Origin: Thermofilum uzonense
GTDB lineage: Archaea > Thermoproteota > Thermoprotei > Thermofilales > Thermofilaceae
Assembly (NCBI RefSeq): GCF_000993805.1
Contig: NZ_CP009961.1
Span: 1,388,453 to 1,452,452 of the forward strand
Length of the DNA: 64,000 bases
Reading direction: 5' to 3'
Shown: positions 9,024 through 17,561 of the stretch, one piece after another
Numbering within the stretch: position 1 is the first letter of the stretch
How the letters are laid out: each line of letters begins with the position of its first letter
The notes under the pieces: generated by a model
What the model saw: the letters and a program-made list of their open reading frames with translations, nothing else
What the model was told of the DNA's origin: nothing
Databases searched by the model: none
Made by a program: the position numbers and the translations under genes

Positions 9024-9345
9024 GCTTATCGCGGGCCTAGCCTTCATCATAGCGCTGGGCGCGGCGTTGGCTGTGTTCAGGCCCCCCAGCCCCGACCGCT
9101 GCAGCGACGCCCGGCGCCTAGCAAGGGACGTTCAAGCCGCGCTGCACGGCGCCGTGGTCGAGGGAGTGTACTACCTACCCCCAACAACTGTGAACGCTAC
9201 CGGTTTATACTGCTGGGAGTGCCTCGCCGCCGCAAGGGTAGCGACGGCGAACAGCACCACACTGCAGGGAAGGGTCCGTCTCCTGGTGTACTCCGACCGG
9301 TCTGGCAGTGAGGCAGTGGTAATTTTTAAATACTCTAAACAGTAA
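9016..9345 (+). CDS. pilin-like single-TM protein
   Basis: 109 residues from a GTG overlapping the previous stop. Hydrophobic helix at about residues 5-20, then a small domain with three Cys (one C-x2-C pair) and sequons (NAT, NST). Last of the five short single-TM proteins. A strong TATA element follows at its 3' end, so the next gene starts a new transcript. Confidence 0.55.
   Translation: MDRLIAGLAFIIALGAALAVFRPPSPDRCSDARRLARDVQAALHGAVVEGVYYLPPTTVNATGLYCWECLAAARVATANSTTLQGRVRLLVYSDRSGSEAVVIFKYSKQ
9323..9334 (+). promoter_or_regulatory. TATA-box promoter for the VirB2-like pilin
   Basis: TTTTTAAATACTC about 22-33 bp before the ATG at 9356. The pilin gene therefore has its own promoter, consistent with a highly expressed structural subunit. 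Confidence 0.5.
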
Positions 9346-9355
9346 TAATTATTCG

Positions 9356-9760
9356 ATGAAGAAAGCCAACTTTATTGTATTTGTTTTGATGATGAGCCTC
9401 ATAATAGCAAGGCACGCGTATGCTCAGCTCCCACAGCCGAACATACCACAGATTACGGATACGTTGAAGTTCATCGCAAGCTTCGCGTACTGGTTTGTGA
9501 TATTCACAGTGCTGATAATCATGGTTGTAAAGCTGGCCTACGGCAGGCTACAGGCGAGTACCGGTGTACCTGGAATTTCATCTAGGGGGTACACAGAGAC
9601 ATGGGAGGCTGTCTCAGGGCTGGTGTGGACGCTGATAATCCTCCTGGCAGCACCCTGGATTGCCTACATTGCGGCAAGTGCTTTAGGGCTTCCACAGGTC
9701 CCGCAGTTAATCGTGGACGTCATGACGTATATTTACACGCATAACCCCCTTAGCCCTTAA
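9356..9760 (+). CDS. VirB2/TrbC-like two-helix pilin (Ced/Ted-type)
   Basis: 134 residues. A cleavable signal peptide (about residues 1-24, ending AYAQ) precedes a short Pro-rich segment. Helix 1 is at about 39-61. A basic/Gly loop contains RGYTETWE, and helix 2 is at about 83-107. A signal peptide plus two hydrophobic helices joined by a short polar loop is the plan of VirB2/TrbC conjugative pilins. It is also that of the archaeal DNA-import pilins described as CedA1 (Sulfolobales/Aeropyrum) and TedC (Thermoproteales). The loop-helix 2 segment (RGY-x3-WE-x3-G) recurs near the N-terminus of the next protein. It is probably the main subunit of a conjugation-type pilus. The family assignment rests on architecture and remembered literature, not on a search. 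Confidence 0.6.
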   Translation: MKKANFIVFVLMMSLIIARHAYAQLPQPNIPQITDTLKFIASFAYWFVIFTVLIIMVVKLAYGRLQASTGVPGISSRGYTETWEAVSGLVWTLIILLAAPWIAYIAASALGLPQVPQLIVDVMTYIYTHNPLSP

Positions 9761-9785
9761 CATTTTTTTTCCACCGGTGTAAGTC

Positions 9786-10610
9786 TTGCTTGAGTGGCTG
9801 CTCAGCGGAGTAAACTGGTCATACATGGCACTGGCCTTCTCAGCCGTGCTTGTAGAGGCCCTCTGGGGGCTACACTTAACGCATAGCCCCGTGCCCTCCG
9901 TACGGGAGCGAGGCTACAGTTTGATATGGGAGAGCCTCGAGGGGTTCACCTTTGGAGCTCTACTGCTCCTATCCATCGCCGTATTCGAGGGCCCGATCCT
10001 GGGATGGGTGAAGGGCGTGGACGTGGCTACAGCGGAAAGGATGTGGGCGGAGGCCCAGCAGAGGCTGTCAGATTACTTGTTAAGCATAGCGTTGCTCGAG
10101 CGTGACTTATCACTGACCGTGGTTTTCAGCAGCCTCGCCGGTACAGTCGGGGCTAGCAGTATACTTGCCCGCTTCATGGCGCAATACCTGTTGTTCTTCT
10201 CGACGGCTATGCTCTTCCTGACGTATATAGTTAAAGGCTACGGCTCGCTCATGTTCAGCATAGGCATAGCCCTGGCGAGTGTTAGGCGCGTGAGGAGTAT
10301 AGGATCATACCTTGTCTTTAGTGTGATTGCTATAGTGGTGGCAAGCTGCTCTCTCGCACCCTTCGTCTACAACAGTCTTCAAAGCCTCAGGTTCAGTTAT
10401 AAGCCAGGAATAATAGACGTGCTGAGCGAGGCGTTCAAGCAGCTGTTCACAGACCGGCTACGAGACCTGATAGAGGATGGCAAGCTGTTAAGCTATATAG
10501 CTACCGTGGCAACCGTGGCGGTAGCGGTTATCACGGCGGTGGCGGCGGCGCTGTCGAGGGCTTCTGGGGGCCTGATGGACACGTTGATGTCGCGTGTAAG
10601 AGGCTTGTAA
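9786..10610 (+). CDS. polytopic membrane protein next to the VirB2-like pilin
   Basis: 274 residues with about six TM helices (about 15-30, 52-70, 108-125, 130-155, 175-200, 232-255) and a charged loop at 205-228. Residues about 38-58 (RGYSLIWESLEGF) echo the pilin's RGYTETWEAVSGL, so the first two helices may derive from a pilin-like module. The start is TTG with GGTG just upstream. In Ced/Ted loci a multi-TM channel protein (CedA) lies beside the pilin; this one, or the 1403-residue protein next to it, could fill that place. No enzymatic motif is present. Confidence 0.55.
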   Translation: MLEWLLSGVNWSYMALAFSAVLVEALWGLHLTHSPVPSVRERGYSLIWESLEGFTFGALLLLSIAVFEGPILGWVKGVDVATAERMWAEAQQRLSDYLLSIALLERDLSLTVVFSSLAGTVGASSILARFMAQYLLFFSTAMLFLTYIVKGYGSLMFSIGIALASVRRVRSIGSYLVFSVIAIVVASCSLAPFVYNSLQSLRFSYKPGIIDVLSEAFKQLFTDRLRDLIEDGKLLSYIATVATVAVAVITAVAAALSRASGGLMDTLMSRVRGL

Positions 10611-10625
10611 TTAATCTGAAATTAA

Positions 10626-10637
10626 TTATTTATTAAA
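10626..10637 (+). promoter_or_regulatory. TATA-box promoter for the 1403-residue protein
   Basis: ATTTATTAAAG about 22-33 bp before the GTG at 10659, in an AT-rich gap of 48 bp. Leaderless start inferred. Confidence 0.5.
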
Positions 10638-10658
10638 GCGTTCAACGTTTATTATAAT

Positions 10659-13600
10659 GTGGATCCAGGCCTAGCGCCTGTTATAGCGTACGTATTATTC
10701 CTACTCGAGACGCTTTACATATCATACAAGCTGTACGTGGGGGGCAGGAGGGACTACGAGGAGCGCTTCTGGTCAACCCTTGCAGCACTGGTCGTAGCCC
10801 TCCCGTTAATGTTTCTCGATGTCGCCCTGGTCGCAGGGCTTTTCGGCGTCCCAGGCAGCTACCTGGACTACAGCCTCACGCTTAGGTACGCGTACGCGGT
10901 TCAGCAGGCCGCTAACCAAACCCTGAGCGGGCTACCGAGGTGGTCAGCGTGGCTCGGCACGGGCATAGCCATAGTTGAAACGCTTGCATGGGGTGCGGCC
11001 CTAGTCAGCGGCGGGCTCAGCCTCCTGATAGGCTACGCATCGGCGGCGGGCCTCGGACTCGTCAAGGCGACGCTGGACGCGGCGACGATGAGTGCTCAGG
11101 CGATGTACGCGGTCTCACGCCTCTACGAGCTAGCCGGACTGCTGGCTCCTTACGCGAGGACGCTTGTCCCCGTCGGCCTAGCACTGGCAGTTTCCAGGAG
11201 GACGAGGCCCCTTGGAGCGGTGATTGTTGCCGTGGGCGTGTTCTTCGGCTACGCCATGCCCTTCGCTCTAAATGTTGTGGCGTGGAGGATCCAGGAGGTT
11301 CAGGCCCCCGGGGCGCCGCAAGGCGCGCTCGGAGCGGTGTGCCTCAACGTCGTCACGTGCGGCAGCGTGGGGAAGTGGGGTAACACGACGTGTGCTGGCT
11401 TTCCAGCACTTGTCGAGCTCGGGGACCTCACGCATAACAGGACAGTTGTTAGGCAGTCGGGGAGGTGCTTCGTGGATCTGGCGGGCAACTACACTGTTAG
11501 AGCCGTGTGGTTCGGCCCCCTACGTGTGAGCCCGAACGAGTCGTTGATAGCGCCTAGCGTATTCGAGGTGAAGCCCGCGGCTAGGGTGAAGCCCGGGCGC
11601 GAGGTCCCCGACGCACTCACCGGCAGGGTGCGGGACCTGAACTACACGGAGTTCAACAACGTCACGATAGTTGTGCACTGGGGGCCCGGCGGCAGGGACC
11701 GCGACGTCTTCACGATCACGTGGGTGCCGGGCCAGGGCGCGTCGTGGGTGGCTACGGACGGCTTCCACTTCCCGTGGGTCAATGTGGAGTGGAGCAGGGA
11801 GCCGTGGTTCAACGCGACGTACTTCTCGCGTGCAGACTACGTCGAGGCAAGCCTCTGGGGCGTGGGGAGGCAGAAGATGTATACGGGTAACGTCACGCTG
11901 CCGGGTAACAGGACGGTGACTGTGAACTGCACGGAGGTCGAGGCGTACGTGTACGGCACGCTCCTCGGCGACCCGCAAATAGTGGACAGGGGGTTAACCT
12001 ACATCGAGGTGAACGGGACCAGGCACTACCTGGTGCCCGAGGTAAAAGTCACCGTTAGGCGCTACCTGGGGGTCGACCCTGAGTCGTACCTATCCATGAT
12101 GCGCCGAACCATTGCCCCGTGGTTCAACCAGTCCGCACGCGTCCTCAACGCTACGCTCCGAGGCCACGTTTACCTGGAGCTGGTGAACAACACGGTGGCG
12201 AAGATGCACATCTGCCCCACGACCGGGCCCGGCTACTGGGCGAAGTGCACGACTTTCGAGAACCCCGCTTACAAGTGGGGGATACCGTACGACTTTATCC
12301 CTATTGAGTTCGCGGAGGCGAGGTACTGCGGCCACCTCGTGAGGCCCGCGAGGGTGAGGCATTGGCTAGCGCTGGACACGCATATAAGCGTCGGCGCGTC
12401 CACGGTGGCGGCCACGTTCTACGACTCGTCGCTGGAGTGGGTGGCGGAGCAAAAGCTGGAGCTCTACGAGAGGGCTAGGGGCTTCTTCATCAACGTGTAC
12501 GAGTTCATAGCCCTGCTAGGCATAACATTCGGCCTCGCGGTCGCAGGGGTTGACGCGTTGTCGGGTTTCCTCGAGGGGCCCTCGGTCACCTTCGCGTTCA
12601 TGCCGAGGGGGCTGCGTAGGAGCTACTGGAGCATCGTTGTGTCTAGGCTCCCGAGCATCGCGTCTGCACTGGCTGGGAAGGCGCTGCCGGTGCCGAGGGT
12701 CGCGTATGACGCTGCTTTAAGCGTCTACGTGGAGGCTTTGCCGCGACTGATACGGCAGCACGCGTCCACGTATCCCCTGCGGAGGCTCAAGGAGGCCTTG
12801 AGGGAGAAAGGCAGGGCCCTGCTTGCAGACGTGAGTGGCAGGCTTTCAGTAGTGGAGGAGGCCTTGAATAGGCATAAGCGGCTGTTGTCGGGCGTCAGTG
12901 CTGTAGACCGGGTGGTTAGCGCTGTTAGGGGGCTCGCGGAGGCCACCAGGCTAAGCGACGTCGCCAGGATAACCGTCACGTTTGCGAGGCTTGTATGGGA
13001 GGAACGTGACACGCATGCCGTGAATTCGTTTCTTAGAGCTGTGGCCGGGACGCTTAGAAGCGAGGCCCGCAGGATGGCTGGGGAGGTGCCCGTCCAGCTA
13101 CACCCCCGGGCTAGCGTGCTGGCGAGCATTGCGGGCAGGATAGAGTGGCTTGAGGCATTCCTAAACCCCCGGGAGCTCTACAAGCGTGCAGTGTTCATCA
13201 CGGGTATGGCGTTGTACAACACTCCACGCACCGTGGTAGGAAGGGACGCGCTCGCGGTGGCGCTTCTAGGCGTGAGGATCAGCCGTGCCATGAGCTTTAC
13301 AGGCGCGTTAGGCGTAGTGGACGTGGAGGCTAGGAGGGCTAGGGAGAGGCTTGTCGAGGCCTCTGCCAGGCTGATGTCTGGCGATGTCAAAGGGGCTGCC
13401 AGGGTTTTGGAGGATGTTGAGAGAGTTGTAAGCGGCAGGCTTCGAGTAATGGGTTTGAGCGAGGCCGAGGTTAACGCGTTAACGGCCGTGTGGAGGGCTG
13501 GCGAGGCGTTGCAGAGGGCTCTGGGCTCAGGGCTCGAGGAGGGGATGCTCAAGGAGTACGTTAGGGTGCTGGAGGAGGCCTTGAAGACGATAGTCAACCC

Positions 13601-14870
13601 GGAGGTCAAGTCGTACCTAAGGCAGGAGCTCGAGTTTCTCAGGGGGCTTGAGTGGGAGAGGTTTGTGGAGCTAAACGCTGGTCTATCGGAGCCGGAGCCG
13701 GGCTCTCTTCGAAGGGAGCTCGAGGCGTTGAGGCGTGTAGCCGAGGCTGCAGGGAGGAGTGAAGCCGCGAGGTTGTTCGAGGAGGCCGCGCGAAGGGCAG
13801 AGGTGGACGTTTGGGAGGCGCTCGCGATTGCCGGTAGGGCCCTCAACCTTATGGGGCTGCCGAGCAGCGTGGAGTCAAAGCTCGTCGAGGCGTTCAGCAC
13901 CCGGGACGCTGACAGTTTTAGAAGGCTTTTGGTGGAGGCCGCCGGGCTTTGCAGGCAACACGGGCTGGGCGAGCTCGCGGAGAGGCTTGAAAGGCTCGCA
14001 GCGGTCGAGGGGAGGGCTGCGGCGACGCCGGGCCCCTTGGAGCTCGGGGAGGCTGTCTGGGACCTGCGTGTAGTCCTTGACAGGCTTGCAAGGGGTGATT
14101 GGAGGGCTGTCAGGGACGCGGAGGACCTTCTACGAGTCCTTCAACGGGTCGGCGACGGGAGGCTCGCCAGGATACTCGAGGGCGGGCTGCTCGCCGCGGA
14201 GGGCGAGCACGTGGAGGGGAGCTGGGAGGCCGTAGGGGCGATATACGTCAGGGCGCGTCGCCAGCCGGAGCTCCAGCTCGGCGAGCTCGTGTTGAGGGGC
14301 GCGGTAGTCGAGGAGGCCGCGGCGAGCGCCATGGACGACGTAGTTAGGCTGGGGCTCGACGCCGCGGTGGAGCAGGCGAGGAGGAGGGTTTTGGAGGTAC
14401 GGGAGGATTTCGAGGTGGATTTCGCCGAGCTCGTGCTTCTCGTCTCTGCGGTGGAGGGCGAGGAGGGTGCTAGGCTGGAGGCTGAGAGTCTCCTGTGGAC
14501 GGTTGTCTCCAACCCTCCTAGCGTCGAGGCCGCCGGGAGGCTGGCTGCCTACGCGTCGAGGGTGGTCGAGAGGGAGTACAGGGAGGCGTTGGAGGCTTAC
14601 AGCCGGGCGTTGTCCCTCTCCGGGAGCCTCAACCTACACCCGGGGGAGTCCAGGGCCATGCAGGCTTTTCAGGCGGACCACGCGAGGAGGGCGTACCACG
14701 CCCTGACGGAGGCGGTCGAGGAGGTACATGCCAGCCGAACACGCATCGCCTCCCTAAGGATTTACGCGGACATCCTCCCAGAATACAGGAAGACACTCAA
14801 CGATATTGACGCGATGCTCAGAGAGCTGGAAGAACTCCGAAGCAGGATAGAAGGACTCCTAGAGGAATAG
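10659..14870 (+). CDS. giant multi-domain membrane protein, CedA/VirB6-like N-terminus
   Basis: 1403 residues in three parts. (1) Residues 1-210 contain about five hydrophobic segments, ending in a block P-V-G-L-A-L ... R ... G-A-V-I-V-A-V-G-V-F that resembles polytopic CedA/VirB6-type channels. (2) Residues about 211-605 are a beta-rich external domain with many N-x-S/T sites and several Cys. (3) A TM segment at about 607-635 is followed by ~750 residues of almost continuous charged helix (Glu/Arg/Ala/Leu), resembling a helical-repeat or coiled-coil tail in the cytoplasm. A polytopic core with a giant inserted or appended domain is known for 'extended VirB6' proteins. The stop overlaps the convergent protease gene by 12 bp. 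A decayed copy of its last ~45 residues lies at 30222-30372. Specific function unknown. Confidence 0.6.
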   Translation: MDPGLAPVIAYVLFLLETLYISYKLYVGGRRDYEERFWSTLAALVVALPLMFLDVALVAGLFGVPGSYLDYSLTLRYAYAVQQAANQTLSGLPRWSAWLGTGIAIVETLAWGAALVSGGLSLLIGYASAAGLGLVKATLDAATMSAQAMYAVSRLYELAGLLAPYARTLVPVGLALAVSRRTRPLGAVIVAVGVFFGYAMPFALNVVAWRIQEVQAPGAPQGALGAVCLNVVTCGSVGKWGNTTCAGFPALVELGDLTHNRTVVRQSGRCFVDLAGNYTVRAVWFGPLRVSPNESLIAPSVFEVKPAARVKPGREVPDALTGRVRDLNYTEFNNVTIVVHWGPGGRDRDVFTITWVPGQGASWVATDGFHFPWVNVEWSREPWFNATYFSRADYVEASLWGVGRQKMYTGNVTLPGNRTVTVNCTEVEAYVYGTLLGDPQIVDRGLTYIEVNGTRHYLVPEVKVTVRRYLGVDPESYLSMMRRTIAPWFNQSARVLNATLRGHVYLELVNNTVAKMHICPTTGPGYWAKCTTFENPAYKWGIPYDFIPIEFAEARYCGHLVRPARVRHWLALDTHISVGASTVAATFYDSSLEWVAEQKLELYERARGFFINVYEFIALLGITFGLAVAGVDALSGFLEGPSVTFAFMPRGLRRSYWSIVVSRLPSIASALAGKALPVPRVAYDAALSVYVEALPRLIRQHASTYPLRRLKEALREKGRALLADVSGRLSVVEEALNRHKRLLSGVSAVDRVVSAVRGLAEATRLSDVARITVTFARLVWEERDTHAVNSFLRAVAGTLRSEARRMAGEVPVQLHPRASVLASIAGRIEWLEAFLNPRELYKRAVFITGMALYNTPRTVVGRDALAVALLGVRISRAMSFTGALGVVDVEARRARERLVEASARLMSGDVKGAARVLEDVERVVSGRLRVMGLSEAEVNALTAVWRAGEALQRALGSGLEEGMLKEYVRVLEEALKTIVNPEVKSYLRQELEFLRGLEWERFVELNAGLSEPEPGSLRRELEALRRVAEAAGRSEAARLFEEAARRAEVDVWEALAIAGRALNLMGLPSSVESKLVEAFSTRDADSFRRLLVEAAGLCRQHGLGELAERLERLAAVEGRAAATPGPLELGEAVWDLRVVLDRLARGDWRAVRDAEDLLRVLQRVGDGRLARILEGGLLAAEGEHVEGSWEAVGAIYVRARRQPELQLGELVLRGAVVEEAAASAMDDVVRLGLDAAVEQARRRVLEVREDFEVDFAELVLLVSAVEGEEGARLEAESLLWTVVSNPPSVEAAGRLAAYASRVVEREYREALEAYSRALSLSGSLNLHPGESRAMQAFQADHARRAYHALTEAVEEVHASRTRIASLRIYADILPEYRKTLNDIDAMLRELEELRSRIEGLLEE

Positions 14871-16919
14871 GATCCTCCAGGCTATACGCGGTGGCTTTAC
14901 AGCGACACGCGTGCTCCAGGAAGGGTTGCCGTTAGCTATGAGAATAATATCGTTCAGCTGGTTCAGGGTGAAGTTTAGATCAGTGGACAGTTGAGGCTTG
15001 CTGCCGCATTGAAATTTGGAGACTCCGATGATGGAGGAGTTCACTCTAACGGTCACCTCGTATTCCACGGGATAAGCTGGACAAGACGAAGTGAATACCG
15101 TGGCGTTGACGCTCGCGAGTAACCATCTGGGCGCCACGATCTTCGGCGAGGCTGTCAGAGTTACAGTATAGCGGGGCAGGTCTACTGTCACAACTCCAAC
15201 ATAGTAAGTTGCGTACGGCACGGCAACACTGCCCGAGAAGCCGGAGATCTGAACCTGTGTCTGTAATGATAGAGGCTGTATAGTTACGCTGACAATCGTC
15301 TTGTCGCTTTCGGAGTTATACGAGGCAAGGGTCACGGCAAGCGAGGCGGGCTCCACAGGGAGGCTTGCCTCAACATTATTGGCAGGGTCTAGCTGGAGTA
15401 TAATTTTCCCAAGGGCTCTACTAATAGATCCAACAGTCTTGAATTCTATCCTTACCTCTGTGGCTCCAGGCTGCAGTGTAAGGCTCTGGGGGACGTTGGT
15501 GTACACGAGTATACTCTGGTTGTCAACCTTGGGCTCGACAACCTTCAAGAATGCTAAGACTTTGAACTTGTTGGGGTTAATCACCCTCGTGATTATGCTC
15601 CCATATGCACTGGAAGACAGGTAGAGGGGGGTCGGGGTTACGAGTTGGAGGGAGGGCTTTTCAACGCTAACGGTGATAGTGGTTTTCTCGCCAGAATACT
15701 CTATGCCGAGGGGGTAAACGCCCCAGCTCACGCCCTGTAGTGTGAGGTCCACGTAGCCCGAGGAGGCTGTGAGCATCGTCCCGTTAACTAGTACAGCACC
15801 GTCTACGGGCTTGCCTGCATAAGTTACGTAAAGTCTAAGCTGGAGGGTTCTATCTATGGGGTTAAAGACGCCATCCCTTATCTCTGCCGCAAGTGGTGGT
15901 GAGAATGTTATTGAGACTTGATAGTTCGCCTGGGAGAGACTAGGATTTACCAGGACCAAGATGAGGCTTCCGTTTGACACGTAGAAGGGCTGGTTTAATG
16001 CTAGATTGCTCCTTAGAGTCCCTGTCGTGGAGATAGTGACTAGGCCCGGTGAGGGCAAGCTGATCGTGAAGTATTTAGCACTCAAACCGTCGAGAGAGAA
16101 CTGCGTGCTCCAGCCAGAGGGGGCCAGCGTTACCTGCTGGTAGCTAGGTCGGTATGTCGTCCCGCATATTTGGACACCTTTAGCGAGTGCAATGAGAAAA
16201 CTCGTGTAGGCGGAGTTTATCCAGTCCGAGATGACCGAGCTGCCTGAAAACGATGCTGAGAAAGAGGTAGCGGCACCCGCATACCCCGACGAGATGACCC
16301 AGTTGTAGAAGGCTCCATAAGCGTAGCTCTGCGGGGCAGCGTTGCTGAAGGAGTAGGGGTTGGTGGTGTAGAGGTTGTACTGGAGGAAGTAGGAAGGCTC
16401 CCACCCGCAGATACCCGAGAGCGCCCCGGCAACCCCCTCAGCGCTGGCCTCTACGTACCATGGATAACTCTCCAGTACGTTCTTGTACTGTACATAGGCT
16501 AGCTGTGCTACGTGATTCATCTCGTGGTAAGCAGTGTGTGTTAGGACAGACTGGGATAGACCCGGAGCTATCTTTATATCCACTATACAGGTGCTCAGAA
16601 TCTTCCCAGTATTAGGGTCGTAAGAGTACTGCCATGTGGTAAGTCCAGCCTCACTACCGGAAAGGCTCTGAATGTAGACAGCGTACTTGTTACCGTTACA
16701 AGAGGACGAAAGCCCTACTCCCCGGTTGACAAGAGCTGATCGTGCAGCCTCAAATGCATTGGCAACGCTCTGTGCGTATGCTGATCCAGCGCCAGCATTG
16801 TCGTACACGTCAAAGTTCTGGGAAGAATAAGTAGGAGCAGAAAAGGATACGCGTGCCGCAAAGGCTAGGATAAGTATCAGGATTACCAGCAGGATTAGGC
16901 TTCTACCACTAAGTCCCAC
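14859..16919 (-). CDS. secreted HExxH zinc metalloprotease with beta-sandwich C-terminus
   Basis: 686 residues from a GTG start. Signal peptide at about residues 7-27. The catalytic part (about 30-270) holds HEMNH at about residue 133, an HExxH zinc site. About 25 residues later comes WYVEASAE, whose Glu is positioned as the third ligand of a gluzincin. From about 275 to the end are several beta-sandwich-like domains with many NxS/T sites, typical of extracellular substrate-binding or surface-attachment modules. It probably degrades or processes proteins outside the cell. It is convergent with, and overlaps by 12 bp, the end of the giant membrane protein gene; a BoxA-like AT-rich stretch lies about 30 bp upstream. 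The peptidase family cannot be fixed by eye. Confidence 0.65.
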   Translation of the reverse strand: MGLSGRSLILLVILILILAFAARVSFSAPTYSSQNFDVYDNAGAGSAYAQSVANAFEAARSALVNRGVGLSSSCNGNKYAVYIQSLSGSEAGLTTWQYSYDPNTGKILSTCIVDIKIAPGLSQSVLTHTAYHEMNHVAQLAYVQYKNVLESYPWYVEASAEGVAGALSGICGWEPSYFLQYNLYTTNPYSFSNAAPQSYAYGAFYNWVISSGYAGAATSFSASFSGSSVISDWINSAYTSFLIALAKGVQICGTTYRPSYQQVTLAPSGWSTQFSLDGLSAKYFTISLPSPGLVTISTTGTLRSNLALNQPFYVSNGSLILVLVNPSLSQANYQVSITFSPPLAAEIRDGVFNPIDRTLQLRLYVTYAGKPVDGAVLVNGTMLTASSGYVDLTLQGVSWGVYPLGIEYSGEKTTITVSVEKPSLQLVTPTPLYLSSSAYGSIITRVINPNKFKVLAFLKVVEPKVDNQSILVYTNVPQSLTLQPGATEVRIEFKTVGSISRALGKIILQLDPANNVEASLPVEPASLAVTLASYNSESDKTIVSVTIQPLSLQTQVQISGFSGSVAVPYATYYVGVVTVDLPRYTVTLTASPKIVAPRWLLASVNATVFTSSCPAYPVEYEVTVRVNSSIIGVSKFQCGSKPQLSTDLNFTLNQLNDIILIANGNPSWSTRVAVKPPRIAWRILFL

Positions 16920-17074
16920 ATCTTAAGTTTTCTCAAAGCGAGCTTTTATCTTTTCCACTAAAGCTTACACTTTGTTAAATGTCAGGGTCCAGCTTCTTAG
17001 GCCCCCTCCTGAATCTTAACGCCTCTGGTTGGGTTAATTTCTCCGAGCATTTCTCGATAATCTTACGGCGAGGG

Positions 17075-17176
17075 CTAAGCAATACGAGCCCCTCTAAGGT
17101 CCAAAACCTCTGATGCGAGCTTGAACAGTGCCTTATAAACAGGCTCCAGGCCACAGTCGGCGGCGAGTATTCTCAT
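17075..17176 (-). CDS. very small ORF coupled to the preceding gene
   Basis: 33 codons (starting MRILAADCG) whose ATG overlaps the stop of the 110-residue gene (TAGATG) and has GGAGG 6 bp upstream. Beyond its stop no frame continues. It may be a real micro-gene or the stump of a longer lost gene. No family recognised. Confidence 0.25.
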   Translation of the reverse strand: MRILAADCGLEPVYKALFKLASEVLDLRGARIA

Positions 17177-17505
17177 CTACTTCCTCCTGTAATCCTGATG
17201 AGTGTCTTGAAAAAGTGCTTCCTAGCTAGCTCGCAAGCCTTCCCGGGAGACTTAGCCATGTAAGTATTCCATATCGACAGGTAAAAGATGCCTGCTAGTA
17301 TCCTGTAAACCAGGTTATCTATAGTTGTATCTTCTATATACAAGATATTTGTGTACTCGTCGACAACAAGCCCTTCTGTGACAGTGTTTCCGTGCGGAAT
17401 TTTCTTGTCGATTTTAACGGTTATAAGATCAGGTGGCTGGAGGCCCTCAAACATCGCTAGGGACTTAGCGATCTCAAGCAACCTAGCTAGCTGATCCCTA
17501 TTCAC
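17173..17505 (-). CDS. hypothetical protein, 110 residues
   Basis: Acidic/aliphatic N-terminal helix, a beta segment (about residues 28-60) with a hydrophobic run containing YIEDTTID, then a helical C-terminus ending in basic residues. No signal peptide and no motif that I recognise. It follows the winged-helix gene on the same strand with a 56-bp gap, so the two may be co-transcribed. Confidence 0.5.
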   Translation of the reverse strand: MNRDQLARLLEIAKSLAMFEGLQPPDLITVKIDKKIPHGNTVTEGLVVDEYTNILYIEDTTIDNLVYRILAGIFYLSIWNTYMAKSPGKACELARKHFFKTLIRITGGSR

Positions 17506-17561
17506 CTAAACCATCTCTAATATCATAAGGTGCAAAAAATAAGGATTAATACTCGAGAGCC

